NCBI RefSeq assembly: GCF_002087235.1
Contig: NZ_MUIO01000064.1
Coordinates: forward strand, 1-64,000
Origin: Pseudomonas floridensis
GTDB lineage: Bacteria > Pseudomonadota > Gammaproteobacteria > Pseudomonadales > Pseudomonadaceae
DNA length: 64,000 nucleotides
Direction of reading: 5' to 3'
Part shown: positions 19,101-27,246 of the stretch, in pieces
How the letters are laid out: every line of letters starts with the position of its first letter
How positions within the stretch are numbered: position 1 is the stretch's first letter
Made by a program: the position numbers and the translations under genes
Notes under the pieces: generated by a model
Seen by the model: the letters and a program-made list of their open reading frames with translations, nothing else
What the model was told of the DNA's origin: nothing
The model's database searches: none

Positions 19101-21075
19101 CGTCATGGCGCAAGCCTGGACCGAGGACCGCTATGGCATGGCCGAAGCGAAAACCGTGGTTGCCGCGCCGATCATTGCCGAACTGTCGACGCCGCGTTTC
19201 CTGGCCGGTGGCGATCAGACCAGCGTGGCGCTGGATGTTTCCAACCTCTCGGGTGCCGCTCAGAAGCTGGACGTGAAAGTCAGCGCCGAAGGTCAGTTGA
19301 GCATTCCCGGCGGCGATCAGCTCAAGCCGCTGCAACTCAAGCAAGGCCAGCGCGTCACCCTGAAAATCCCGGTGCTGGCGCAAGGCGGTCTGGGTCAGGG
19401 CAGGATTAAAGTGCAGGTCGAAGGACTGAGCCTGCCGGGCGAAGACTTGCCTGCGTTCTCGCGGGAATGGACCGTCGGCGTACGTCCGGCCTACCCGGCG
19501 GTGCTCAAGCACTTGCGCGCCACTCTGAACGATCAGGTCTGGAGCCTGCCGGATGGCGTGCTGGACACCTTCGAACCGGCGGGCCGCGAAGCCATGCTGT
19601 CGCTGTCCAGTCGTCCGCCGTTGAACCTGGGCGAACAGATTCGTGCGTTGAAAGCCTACCCTTATGGCTGCCTGGAACAGACCGCGAGTGGCTTGTATCC
19701 ATCGCTGTACGCCGACGCTGCCACGCTCAAGCGTCTGGGCCTGACCGGCGAGCCGGATGCCGAACGCAAACGCAAGGTCGAGATCGGTATCGAGCGTCTG
19801 CTGGGCATGCAACGCTACAACGGCAGCTTCGGCCTGTGGGGCTCGGACAGCGAAGAGGAATACTGGCTGACCGCCTACGTCACCGACTTCCTGCTGCGGG
19901 CGCGTGATCAGGGCTTCGCGGTGCCGCCCGATGCATTGAAGAAAGCCAACGAGCGTCTGTTGCGCTACGTGCAGGATGCCGGTCAGATCCAGGTCAACTA
20001 CAGCCAGAACGCCGAGCACACCCGCTTCGCGGTTCAGGCTTATGCCGGGCTGGTTCTGTCACGCAGCCAGCAGGCACCGCTGGCCGCACTGCGCAGCCTG
20101 TTCGACCGCCGCAGCGATGCACGCTCGGGCCTGCCGCTGGTGCAACTGGCGATTGCGCTGGAGAAGATGGGCGACAAGCCGCGTGCCGATCTGGCCCTGA
20201 CCGCCGGACTGGCGATCAGTCGCAAGAACGAATGGCTCGCCGACTATGGCAGCTCGCTGCGCGATCAGGCGCTGATTCTCGCGCTGCTGGAAGAAAACGA
20301 CATGGCCAGGGACAAGCGTGATGATCGCCTCTTCGCCCTGGCCGATGAAGTGGCTGCCAACCGCTATCTGTCCACCCAGGAAAGCAACTCGCTGTTCCTT
20401 GCCGGCCGCAATCTGTTGAACAAGCCGGACAAGGATTGGGCCGCGAAACTCACCAGCGGCACCGAGACGCGTGACCTGAGCAATAAACAACCAGCGCTCA
20501 AACTGGACGGTCCGTTGTTGACCGCCCCTCTTTCCGTCCACAACGAAGGCAGCGAGCCGCTGTATCAGCAACTGACCGTGTCGGGTTATCCGACGCAGGC
20601 CCCGGCCGCAGGCGGCGAGAATCTCGGAATCCGTCGTGAGTACCTGAGCCTTAGCGGCGCGCCGCTGAATGTCGGCGCGTTGAAAACCGGTCAACTGGTG
20701 CTGGTGCATCTGGAAGTGAACGCCCGCCAGCGGGTGCCGGATGCGCTGGTGGTGGACCTGCTGCCGGCAGGTCTGGAGCTGGAAAACCAGAACCTGGCAC
20801 AGAGTTCGGCCAGCCTGGCAGATGCCAGTGAAGAGGTGAAGACGCTCCGCGAGTCGATGGAAAATGCCGGCATCAAGCATCAGGAATACCGCGGCGATCG
20901 TTACGTGGCCGCACTGGACATCGACAGCGGCACCAGCGTGCATCTGTTGTATCTGGCCCGCGCCGTGACGCCGGGAACCTATCGGGTGCCGCCGCCGCAA
21001 GTGGAGTCGATGTACCGCCCGAACTGGCAGGCCCTGGGTGATGCGCCTGCGCAGATGATCGTGAAAGGCAAGTGA
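16126..21075 (+). CDS. yfhM: Bacterial alpha-2-macroglobulin, lipoprotein (YfhM type)
   Basis: A 1649-residue envelope protease trap. The start at 16126 gives MFNKGLFLACALALLSAC, a lipoprotein signal with lipobox LSAC; an in-frame ATG seven codons earlier is less suited. A Ser/Ala/Thr-rich linker is followed by repeated macroglobulin beta-domains, a bait region in the middle and the thioester CLEQ motif (YPYGCLEQTASGLYP, Cys about 1182) before the alpha-toroid domain. The protein covalently captures attacking proteases in the periplasm. E. coli yfhM is likewise next to pbpC, whose product repairs peptidoglycan, and the pair is thought to act together when the outer membrane is breached. A promoter with a dyad lies directly upstream. 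Confidence 0.92.
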   Translation: MFNKGLFLACALALLSACDSSTSDKPAPAAASATQATTTETRPKPAVDLAALSKRYAGRELTVIDVSEIQVEGASTLSVSFSVPLDPEQKFGEKLHLVDSKNGKVDGAWELSDNLMELRLRHLEPQRKLVLTVDAGLLAVNKAKLAAEYISRLETRDLQPSVGFASRGSLLPTRLAEGLPVIALNVDKVDVEFFRIKPDSMPDFLAKWDGASSLSSYSSEELLPMADLVYGGRFDLKPARNTRETLLLPITGIKALQQPGVYLAVMRASGTYSYSQPATLLTLSDIGLSVHRYSNRLDVFTQALEGGKAIGDVSIDVYDDNGKVVAQGKTESDGHTQLPLPAKAAVVLAHKDEQTSMLRLNSSALDLAEFDISGPQAHPLQFFIFGPRDLYRPGETVLLNGLLRDSDGKNVKPQPISVEVRRPDDQVSRKFVWEADKDGFYQYQLQLADEAPTGRWQLVFDLGDGKPQLYEFKVEDFLPERLALELKGSDEPVAPADNPQFDITGRYLYGAPASGNTLTGQVYVRPLREAVPRLPGYQFGSITEEDLKHDVDLEPVTLDPNGHTTLDVETRWAEAKSPLQLILQASLQESGGRPITRRLVQPIWPAEQLPGVRALFGSSTGDDEYGEESGKGEAQTDGDGPAEFEIVMADAAGHKLAADNVKVRLIRERRDYYWNYSASDGWSYHFNEKFLNLNEETVSIKQDSTAKISFPVEWGPYRVEVEDPSTGMVSSLRFWAGYRWQDNTDGGAVRPDQVKLALDKPAYNDGDTAKITVTPPAAGKGYLLVESSEGPLWWKEIDVPAEGKSFDVPLDKAWARHDLYVTALVVRPGERKANVTPKRAVGVLHLPLDRSQRKLALTVTAPEKMRPKQPLKLKVAAKNADGSVPKQVHVLVSAVDVGILNITSYATPDPFASLFGRKEYGADQLDIYGQLIEAGQGRLASLAFGGDALAKGGKRPDTSVTIVALQSAPVTLNDAGEGEVSVDIPDFNGELRVMAQAWTEDRYGMAEAKTVVAAPIIAELSTPRFLAGGDQTSVALDVSNLSGAAQKLDVKVSAEGQLSIPGGDQLKPLQLKQGQRVTLKIPVLAQGGLGQGRIKVQVEGLSLPGEDLPAFSREWTVGVRPAYPAVLKHLRATLNDQVWSLPDGVLDTFEPAGREAMLSLSSRPPLNLGEQIRALKAYPYGCLEQTASGLYPSLYADAATLKRLGLTGEPDAERKRKVEIGIERLLGMQRYNGSFGLWGSDSEEEYWLTAYVTDFLLRARDQGFAVPPDALKKANERLLRYVQDAGQIQVNYSQNAEHTRFAVQAYAGLVLSRSQQAPLAALRSLFDRRSDARSGLPLVQLAIALEKMGDKPRADLALTAGLAISRKNEWLADYGSSLRDQALILALLEENDMARDKRDDRLFALADEVAANRYLSTQESNSLFLAGRNLLNKPDKDWAAKLTSGTETRDLSNKQPALKLDGPLLTAPLSVHNEGSEPLYQQLTVSGYPTQAPAAGGENLGIRREYLSLSGAPLNVGALKTGQLVLVHLEVNARQRVPDALVVDLLPAGLELENQNLAQSSASLADASEEVKTLRESMENAGIKHQEYRGDRYVAALDIDSGTSVHLLYLARAVTPGTYRVPPPQVESMYRPNWQALGDAPAQMIVKGK

Positions 21076-21128
21076 TCCGCCGTAAGTGCCCGCTTGCACA
21101 GGGGCACGTTACAGCCTGGTTCGATGAG

Positions 21129-21422
21129 TCAGTGGATGATCCAGCTCAGCAGCCACAGGCCCAGTGCCAGCCAGATGATCCCGAGGATGATCGACGCACG
21201 CATGAAGGCGCGAATGGCCGAGTACAGCAGCATCAGCCCGATGATCAGTGCGACGATGCTGATCAGCGAGGTGTCCATGCCCAACGTACGCGACAGACCA
21301 TCGACGAAATTGCCGCCCGCATGGGTGAATCCATTGAACAACCACGCCAGGCCATCGACGAAGAAGCGAATCACCGCTCCGATTGCCTGCCCTAGCCATT
21401 CAAAAAAGCCTTCTACCTGCAT
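21129..21422 (-). CDS. Small membrane protein, unknown function
   Basis: A 97-residue minus-strand protein located between yfhM and pbpC, which both point right. It has an amphipathic, aromatic-rich N-terminus (MQVEGFFEWLGQAIGAVIRF) and two strong hydrophobic helices (SLISIVALIIGLMLLYSAI and ASIILGIIWLALGLWLLSW), with no Cys. I recognise no family. Reasons for treating it as real: the gap of about 440 bases between yfhM and pbpC contains no better frame, and the residue pattern is that of a membrane protein rather than a shadow of a gene. AGGATG precedes the start by five bases. A role linked to the macroglobulin/PBP1C pair is only a guess from position. Confidence 0.6.
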   Translation of the reverse strand: MQVEGFFEWLGQAIGAVIRFFVDGLAWLFNGFTHAGGNFVDGLSRTLGMDTSLISIVALIIGLMLLYSAIRAFMRASIILGIIWLALGLWLLSWIIH

Positions 21423-21517
21423 ATGTCCATCCTGATTGGGGCCATGAATAAAAAGATCTGTGCGCTTTGGCTGTCGCCAGGCGTGTCAGGTTCCGTGGAT
21501 CATAAAGGCTCTTTGCA

Positions 21518-23947
21518 TTGAAACCTGAATTTCTTGTGCGCCTTGCACAGAACCTCAAGCACCGGACACACGCCGTTGTTACGGCCAGAACGTCCAGACA
21601 GGGTTCGTCACGCGGTTCACGGCTCTACCGGGGTTTGCGCTGGGCCGCCTGTTCGCTGTTGCTGGTGATCGCCCTGCTCTGGCTGGCCGACCGTATCTGG
21701 CCGTTGCCGCTGCCCAAGGATGACCTCGCTCGCGTGGTACTGGCCGAGGACGGCACGCCCTTGTGGCGCTTTGCCGACGCCAACGGTGTGTGGCGCTACC
21801 CGGTCAGCAATGAACAGGTGTCGCCGTATTACCTCGAGGCGCTGCTGACGTACGAAGATCGCTGGTTCTACAGCCACCCCGGCGTCAACCCGCTGGCACT
21901 GGTGCGCGCCACCTGGCAGAACCTCAGCGGCGCACGAGTGGTATCGGGCGGCAGCACGCTGTCGATGCAAGTGGCGCGCTTGCTTGATCCGCACTCGCGC
22001 ACCCTGCCCGGCAAGCTGCGTCAGCTGTGGCGCACCGCGCAGTTGGAATGGCATCTGTCCAAGGACCAGATCCTCGGCATCTACCTCAATCGCGCTCCGT
22101 TCGGCGGCACGCTGCAAGGTGTGGCGGCCGCCAGTTGGGCGTATCTGGGCAAATCACCGCACAATCTCACTCGTGCCGAAGCCGCGCTGCTGGCGGTGTT
22201 GCCGCAGGCGCCGAGCCGTCTGCGTCCGGATCGACACCCGCAACGGGCACAGGTCGCCCGGGACAAGGTACTCAGGCGTCTGGCCGACTTTCAGGTCTGG
22301 CCGCAAGGCCGCGTAAATGAAGCGCTGGAGGAACCGCTGTGGCTGGCACCGCGTCAGGAACCCAGCCTGGCCCCGCTGCTGGCCCGCCGCCTGAACCGAC
22401 CGAACAGCCCGCCGCTGATCCGCACCACGCTGGACGCCAGTCTGCAACGGCGCATGGAGGACTTGCTGATGGGCTGGCGGGCGCGTCTGCCGGAGCGCAC
22501 CTCGGCCGCCATTCTGGTGGTCGAGGCCGACACCATGGCAGTGCGTGCCTACGTCGGCTCGGTGGACATCAACGACGCCAGGCGCTTCGGCCATGTAGAC
22601 ATGGTCACGGCGATGCGCTCACCGGGCTCGACGCTCAAGCCATTTTTGTACGGCATGGCGATGGACGCCGGTTTGATCCACTCCGAATCGCTGCTGCAAG
22701 ACGTACCGCGTCGCTATGGCGACTACCGGCCGGGCAACTTTTCGACCGGTTTCGGTGGGCCGGTAGCGGCCAGCTCGGCGCTGTCGATGTCGCTCAATCT
22801 GCCTGCGGTGCAACTGCTGGAAGTCTACGGCCCCAAACGCTTCGCCGCCGAGTTGCGCAACGGCGGCGTACCGCTGACTCTGCCGCCCCTGGCCGAACCC
22901 AGTCTGGCGCTGATTCTCGGTGGCGCGGGCAGTCGTCTGGAAGATCTGGTCGCCGGTTACAGCGCTTTCGCCCGCGGCGGGCGCAGTGCCGACGTGCGCC
23001 TGCAACCGCAGGACCGGTTGCGCGAACGGCGGATGATGTCGCCGGGGGCTGCGTGGATCATTCGGCGAATCCTCAGCGGTCAGTCACGGCCCGACATCGA
23101 CCCGCGTGCCGAGCTGGTGCAGCGCCCGCAACTGGCCTGGAAGACTGGCACCAGCTACGGCTTCCGAGACGCCTGGGCAATCGGCGTCGGACCGCGCTTT
23201 CTGGTGGGTGTGTGGATTGGCAGGCCGGATGGTACGCCGGTGCCGGGGCAATTCGGGCTGGCCTCGGCCGCGCCCTTGATGCTGCAAGTGCACGACGTGC
23301 TGGTCAATCGCGACAGCCAGCGTGGTATCGCAGCGCCAGTGCAGCCAGTGCCGGTGAATGTGGGCGTGGCCGCCATCTGCTGGCCGTTGGGTCAGCCGAT
23401 GAGCAAGAACGACTCGAACTGCCGTCGCCAACGCTTTGCCTGGACGCTTGACGGCACCACGCCGCCCACGCTGCAAGCCGCCGACCAGCCACTGGGGCTG
23501 GGGTTGCAGGAGCGCGTCTGGATCAATGCCAAAGGACTGCGCGTGGCGGCCGGTTGCCCGGATGCGCAATCGCACGACATCGCCCTGTGGCCCGCGCCAC
23601 TGGAGCCCTGGTTGCCACGGGCCGAACGGCGTGAGGCGCGCCTGCCTGCCGCCGACCCGCACTGCCCGCCGCAGAACCTGAATCTGGCACCGCCGTTGAG
23701 CATTGTGGGCGTGCGCGAAGGCGACAATCTGCGCCTGCCCGCAGCCAGCCGTCAGGCGCTGCGACTCAGGCTGTCGGCGCTCGGTGGCAGTGGTCGGCGC
23801 TGGTGGTTCATCGATGGCACGCAGGTCGCCGACACCGACAATCAACAGGACTTCACCCCGACGTTGAGCAAAACGGGACGCTATCAACTGAGCGTTCTGG
23901 ACGAGAGCGGTCAGACCGCACGCCTGGAATTCAGCGTGGTGGATTGA
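21518..23947 (+). CDS. pbpC: Penicillin-binding protein 1C
   Basis: A bifunctional peptidoglycan synthase of 809 residues: one N-terminal membrane anchor (about 47-62), a GT51 transglycosylase domain (YEDRWFYSHPGVNPLALVRA, GGSTLSMQVARLL, GIYLNRAPFGG), a transpeptidase domain with SPGSTLKPF (Ser about 371), SMSLN and KTGTSYG, and a C-terminal BiPBP_C-like beta-domain. This order and the macroglobulin neighbour identify PBP1C. The start is uncertain: the frame opens at a TTG (21518) with AAAGG nine bases upstream and no ATG lies between it and the membrane anchor; a GTG at 21536 is the alternative. Expected role is peptidoglycan repair or lesser synthesis. Confidence 0.9.
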   Translation: MKPEFLVRLAQNLKHRTHAVVTARTSRQGSSRGSRLYRGLRWAACSLLLVIALLWLADRIWPLPLPKDDLARVVLAEDGTPLWRFADANGVWRYPVSNEQVSPYYLEALLTYEDRWFYSHPGVNPLALVRATWQNLSGARVVSGGSTLSMQVARLLDPHSRTLPGKLRQLWRTAQLEWHLSKDQILGIYLNRAPFGGTLQGVAAASWAYLGKSPHNLTRAEAALLAVLPQAPSRLRPDRHPQRAQVARDKVLRRLADFQVWPQGRVNEALEEPLWLAPRQEPSLAPLLARRLNRPNSPPLIRTTLDASLQRRMEDLLMGWRARLPERTSAAILVVEADTMAVRAYVGSVDINDARRFGHVDMVTAMRSPGSTLKPFLYGMAMDAGLIHSESLLQDVPRRYGDYRPGNFSTGFGGPVAASSALSMSLNLPAVQLLEVYGPKRFAAELRNGGVPLTLPPLAEPSLALILGGAGSRLEDLVAGYSAFARGGRSADVRLQPQDRLRERRMMSPGAAWIIRRILSGQSRPDIDPRAELVQRPQLAWKTGTSYGFRDAWAIGVGPRFLVGVWIGRPDGTPVPGQFGLASAAPLMLQVHDVLVNRDSQRGIAAPVQPVPVNVGVAAICWPLGQPMSKNDSNCRRQRFAWTLDGTTPPTLQAADQPLGLGLQERVWINAKGLRVAAGCPDAQSHDIALWPAPLEPWLPRAERREARLPAADPHCPPQNLNLAPPLSIVGVREGDNLRLPAASRQALRLRLSALGGSGRRWWFIDGTQVADTDNQQDFTPTLSKTGRYQLSVLDESGQTARLEFSVVD

Positions 23948-23965
23948 GCGATTGCTCAGCGATGG

Positions 23966-24376
23966 CTACTGAACCTGGAAGACTTTCGGCTCTGGAAACA
24001 GGTTGTTGAGGGTTTCCAGCAGGCGAACGTGGTAGATGGGTTTGCGAAACAGGTCCAGCACCTGCAGTCGCAGCATGTCACTGACGTCATCCATATCGGC
24101 ATGGCCTGAAGTCACGATCACGGGCAGATGCTGGCGCGAGGTGTGATCGCGCAGGTGGCGGATCAGCTGGATACCGCTTTCCTCCGGCATGCGCAGGTCG
24201 GTAATCACCAACGCAATATCCGGGTGCAGGGTCAATTGCTGCAGGGCCATTTTGACCGACGACGCCGTGAAGCAGCAGAACCCCTCGCCTTCGAGCAGTT
24301 CTGCCAACTCTTCATTGGCGTCCTCTTCGTCATCGACCAGAAGCAACTGTTGGCGGGTAGGCTGGACGGCCATCAT
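23966..24376 (-). CDS. Single-domain CheY-like response regulator (tad-linked)
   Basis: A 136-residue receiver domain without an output domain. The phosphorylation machinery is visible: acidic patch in LLLVDDEEDANEE, phospho-acceptor Asp in LVITDLRMPEESG, Ser in VIVTSGHADM and Lys in LFRKPIYHV. It lies downstream of the flp pilin gene on the same strand, separated by 82 bases containing a terminator-like hairpin, and converges on pbpC with 18 bases between. It may tune Flp pilus expression or assembly, an inference from position. Start is the first of two adjacent ATG codons. Confidence 0.8.
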   Translation of the reverse strand: MMAVQPTRQQLLLVDDEEDANEELAELLEGEGFCCFTASSVKMALQQLTLHPDIALVITDLRMPEESGIQLIRHLRDHTSRQHLPVIVTSGHADMDDVSDMLRLQVLDLFRKPIYHVRLLETLNNLFPEPKVFQVQ

Positions 24377-24430
24377 GGATACCTTTGACCATTAATCATT
24401 GTGAGCAGGATATCCAGATTTTACCGTGCG

Positions 24431-24457
24431 AAAAAGGGCCTGGCGGACAAAGCCAGG
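24431..24457 (-). terminator. Rho-independent terminator downstream of flp
   Basis: On the minus strand CCTGGC, a seven-base loop and GCCAGG are followed by CCCTTTTT. It lies between the flp stop codon and the response-regulator gene, so it could give a short abundant flp transcript with partial read-through. The U-run is only five long. Confidence 0.5.
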
Positions 24458-24458
24458 G

Positions 24459-24647
24459 TCACAGCGCGCCCTGGATATTAGTAAACATTGTGGTGATCCT
24501 GCCGCTAATGCCGGGCACAAACGCCACCAGTGCCACGGCCACCATCGCCGCCAGCAGCGCGTACTCGATACCTGAAGCCGCTTCTTTGTCCTTGATAAAG
24601 GATCTGACGCGGGTGAAACACTCAACATACAGCGCTATAAGGAACAT
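24459..24647 (-). CDS. flp: Flp-family type IVb pilin
   Basis: A 62-residue prepilin. The leader is followed by KDKEAASGIEYALLAAMVAV, which contains the Flp signature: cleavage after Gly, Glu at +5 as I count from the following residue, then Tyr, the Glu-Tyr pair typical of Flp pilins. The hydrophobic helix continues to about residue 46 and the protein ends INIQGAL-like (TNIQGAL). AAGGAG lies just upstream of the ATG. This is the major pilin of the Tad pilus whose assembly genes run divergently from 25.0 kb. Cleavage should be by the A24 peptidase at 478-948. Confidence 0.88.
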   Translation of the reverse strand: MFLIALYVECFTRVRSFIKDKEAASGIEYALLAAMVAVALVAFVPGISGRITTMFTNIQGAL

Positions 24648-25006
24648 CTTATTTCTCCTTGCGCCATTAAAAGGCGCGACATGCGCAACACATGTGAAAC
24701 CGGCTGCACCTACAGCATTGTCTCCATTCCCTTAACTCACAATCGTAATAAAGCATTAGTCGCAAAGTAATAAGCCCTGCGTGAGTCCAGCGCTTGACGA
24801 TGCCTGTACGCGCTGGCACACCAACCCCGTAAAAAGCCTCAGGAACACAATAAGACGAAGGTGGTGGCAATTTCCTACATTACCGAATGGCGTTTTAAGT
24901 GCGTTGGGCTACTTTCATAGAACGAATGGATGAGTTCATCCTTGCCCTCTTGCGCCGTTCACGCAGTGGTTCGAGGTTGTTGCGCGATGACAAAGGGAAC
25001 GTTGCC
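24648..25006. other. Divergent regulatory region between flp and cpaB
   Basis: 359 bases without a supported gene. It should contain the promoters of flp (leftward) and the tad operon (rightward) and the site of a PprB-like activator. The middle (about 24735-24780) is AT-rich, with repeated TAATAA-like blocks. An open frame reaches back from cpaB to 24899 but lacks a ribosome-binding site, so I treat it as non-coding. Confidence 0.5.
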
Positions 25007-25975
25007 ATGAGCAGTCGCATCACCATGGTGCTCGCTGTGCTGTTTTTGCTCGGCGCCATCATTGCCGGGTATCTGGGGATCATCGTCAGCAGGCAGCCCG
25101 AAGCGCCGCCACCCGAAGCCGCACCGGCGTCTACTCCGGAAGCTGTGGCATCCACCGTTCAAGCGCGTGCGCCAACGCCCGTTCCGGTGGAAGACGCCAT
25201 GCGCCAGAGCGTTGTGGTGTTGGCCCGCGATATACCCGCGTACACGCCTGTCACCGCCGAAGACCTGACGGTTGAACGTCTCAAGGTCGCGCCGGTGGGC
25301 AGCTTCAATTCGATCGACCAAGTCGTGGGTCGCACCGGTTGGCGCACGCTGAAAGCAGGCACCTGGTTGAACGAAGACAGTTTCGACGCCGGTGGCACAC
25401 TGGCGCGCATGATCCGCCCACAGGAACGCGCGCTGGCGTTGTCAGTGGATGAAGTGATCGGCGCGGCAGGCCAGTTGAGCCCCGGCGATTATGTGGATGT
25501 GCTGCTGTACCTGCCCAACGACGCCGACAACCTTCATCGCTCCAGCCAGGTGGCCGTACCCGCACTGCGCGTCCTGAGCGTGGGTGAGCTGTTGGGACCG
25601 GATCGCGATGGCAACCCGGTCAACGCCGTCAGCGCCGACGAGCGCATCAAACAGGAAGAACGTCGCGCCACGGCCCGAACGGTGGTGGTGGCCGTACCGC
25701 AAACGCTGCTCGGCCGCCTGATGCTTGCCACCCAGAGCGGCGTCCTGCGTCTGGCCGTGCGCAGCGCCTCGGAAGGCAACCTGCAGGATTACTGGACCAG
25801 CGACAGCACCCGCAATGCGGTGGCTGAACGACTTGATTCAGCGAACCGCCAGATGGTCAGTTTCAGCCAGTTGAGCCTGACCCCGGCGGTCGCCCCCACA
25901 CAGGTCGGCGCTTCCCGCGGGACACGTCCTGTCGAGGTGATACGCGGCAACCAGACCACGCAACAAACTCCCTGA
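25007..25975 (+). CDS. cpaB: Flp pilus assembly protein CpaB/RcpC
   Basis: A 322-residue periplasmic component of the Tad pilus. The start at 25007 (MSSRITMVLAVLFLLGAIIAG) has AAAGGG nine bases upstream and begins directly with the membrane anchor; the in-frame extension to 24899 would bury that anchor. A Pro/Ala-rich linker leads to a SAF domain (VVVLARDIPAYTPVTAEDL, WRTLKAGTWLNED) and then the RcpC/CpaB core (ALALSVDEVIGAAGQLSPGD, YVDVLLYLPND). It is thought to support the secretin. First gene of an operon running to 32.5 kb. Confidence 0.9.
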   Translation: MSSRITMVLAVLFLLGAIIAGYLGIIVSRQPEAPPPEAAPASTPEAVASTVQARAPTPVPVEDAMRQSVVVLARDIPAYTPVTAEDLTVERLKVAPVGSFNSIDQVVGRTGWRTLKAGTWLNEDSFDAGGTLARMIRPQERALALSVDEVIGAAGQLSPGDYVDVLLYLPNDADNLHRSSQVAVPALRVLSVGELLGPDRDGNPVNAVSADERIKQEERRATARTVVVAVPQTLLGRLMLATQSGVLRLAVRSASEGNLQDYWTSDSTRNAVAERLDSANRQMVSFSQLSLTPAVAPTQVGASRGTRPVEVIRGNQTTQQTP

Positions 25976-25995
25976 TCGAGCAAGGATTGCCTTTG

Positions 25996-27246
25996 ATGAG
26001 CTGTTGTTCCGTGCCAGTTACAAAATGCAGGTTGCTGGCTTTGCTAGTGACGGCCCTGTCCACCCAAACGGTCTGGGCCGCGTCCGGCAAGTGCGCCGGG
26101 CTTGCCGCGCTGCCTGCCGTGGTGGAAGTCAGCCAGGGCGTGCAACAGAACGTCCAGTCGACGATGGCCATCACGCGCATTGCCGTGGGCGACCCGAAGA
26201 TCGCTGACGTGCATGTGAGCAGCAACGACGGCTTTCTGCTCACCGGCGTCGCACCGGGCACGACCAGCCTGATGGTCTGGACGGACTGCTCCACGACACC
26301 CCGGCAGAGCATGGTGTTCGTGCGTGGCCGGGCGACGGCGTCCATGGTGGACGCCTCGCCGCTACCCTCTGGCGAGGCGCAACTGCCCAGCCAGGTGCAA
26401 ACCGACATTCGCTTCGTTGAAGTCAGGCGCAGCAAGCTCAAGGAAGCCAGCACTTCGATCTTCGGCAAAGGCTCGAACAACTTTCTGTTCGGCGCCCCCG
26501 GCACGGTAGCGGGCATAAACGTCACGCCCGGAACCGTAAGCGCCACACGGCCGAGCATCCCGCTGAACAACGACACTTTCAACATCGTCTGGGGCGGCGG
26601 CAGCAGCAAAGTGCTGGGCATGATCAACGCCATGGAAAACAGCGGCTTTGCTTACACCCTGGCACGCCCCAGCCTGGTGGCACTGAACGGACAGAGCGCG
26701 AGCTTTCTGGCCGGTGGCGAATTCCCGGTGCCGGTGCCCAATGGCGAAGGCAATGGTATCTCCATCGAATACAAGGAATTCGGCGTGCGTCTGACCCTGA
26801 CGCCCACAGTGGTCGGCCGCGACCGGATAGTGCTCAAGGTCGCCCCGGAAGTCAGCGAGCTGGATTTCACCGCTGGCATCACCATCGCAGGCACTGCTGT
26901 GCCCGCTCTCAATGTTCGCCGCACCGACACCAGCATCTCGCTGGCCGACGGGGAAAGCTTCGTGGTCAGCGGCCTGATCAGTTCCAGCAATGTATCATCG
27001 GTGGACAAGTTTCCCGGACTGGGCGACATCCCGATTCTGGGCGCGTTCTTTCGCAACTCGCAGATCCAGCGCGATGAGCGCGAACTGTTGATGATTGTCA
27101 CCCCGCACCTGATTCAACCGCTGGCCGCCGACGCCCAATTGCCCTCCCTGCCCGGCGAAGGCCTGCGCAACTACGACCCCAGCTTTCTGCGCATGTATTT
27201 CCTGGAGAACGGCGACTTCGACCGCCGTGGCGGGTTGTCCCAATGA
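25996..27246 (+). CDS. cpaC: Tad pilus secretin CpaC/RcpA
   Basis: A 416-residue outer-membrane channel for the Flp pilus. The ATG at 25996 with AAGGA nine bases upstream is preferred to the TTG at 25987. A signal peptide (LLALLVTALSTQTVWA) is followed by the pilus-assembly N-domain (VVEVSQGVQQNVQSTMAI, ITRIAVGDPKIADVHVSS) and the type II/III secretin domain ending in LADGESFVVSGLISS, FPGLGDIPILGAFFRN and ERELLMIVTPHLIQPL, the classic secretin C-terminus. It overlaps tadZ by four bases. Confidence 0.92.
   Translation: MSCCSVPVTKCRLLALLVTALSTQTVWAASGKCAGLAALPAVVEVSQGVQQNVQSTMAITRIAVGDPKIADVHVSSNDGFLLTGVAPGTTSLMVWTDCSTTPRQSMVFVRGRATASMVDASPLPSGEAQLPSQVQTDIRFVEVRRSKLKEASTSIFGKGSNNFLFGAPGTVAGINVTPGTVSATRPSIPLNNDTFNIVWGGGSSKVLGMINAMENSGFAYTLARPSLVALNGQSASFLAGGEFPVPVPNGEGNGISIEYKEFGVRLTLTPTVVGRDRIVLKVAPEVSELDFTAGITIAGTAVPALNVRRTDTSISLADGESFVVSGLISSSNVSSVDKFPGLGDIPILGAFFRNSQIQRDERELLMIVTPHLIQPLAADAQLPSLPGEGLRNYDPSFLRMYFLENGDFDRRGGLSQ

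Noticed and set aside
16534..20019. 1161-codon minus-strand open frame inside the macroglobulin gene
   Set aside because: It is an antisense shadow of a high-GC gene; the plus strand has signal peptide, thioester motif and full family structure, and the antisense product has no recognisable domain.
24899..25006. N-terminal extension of CpaB
   Set aside because: The frame is open, but there is no ribosome-binding site and the extension would precede a normal membrane anchor.
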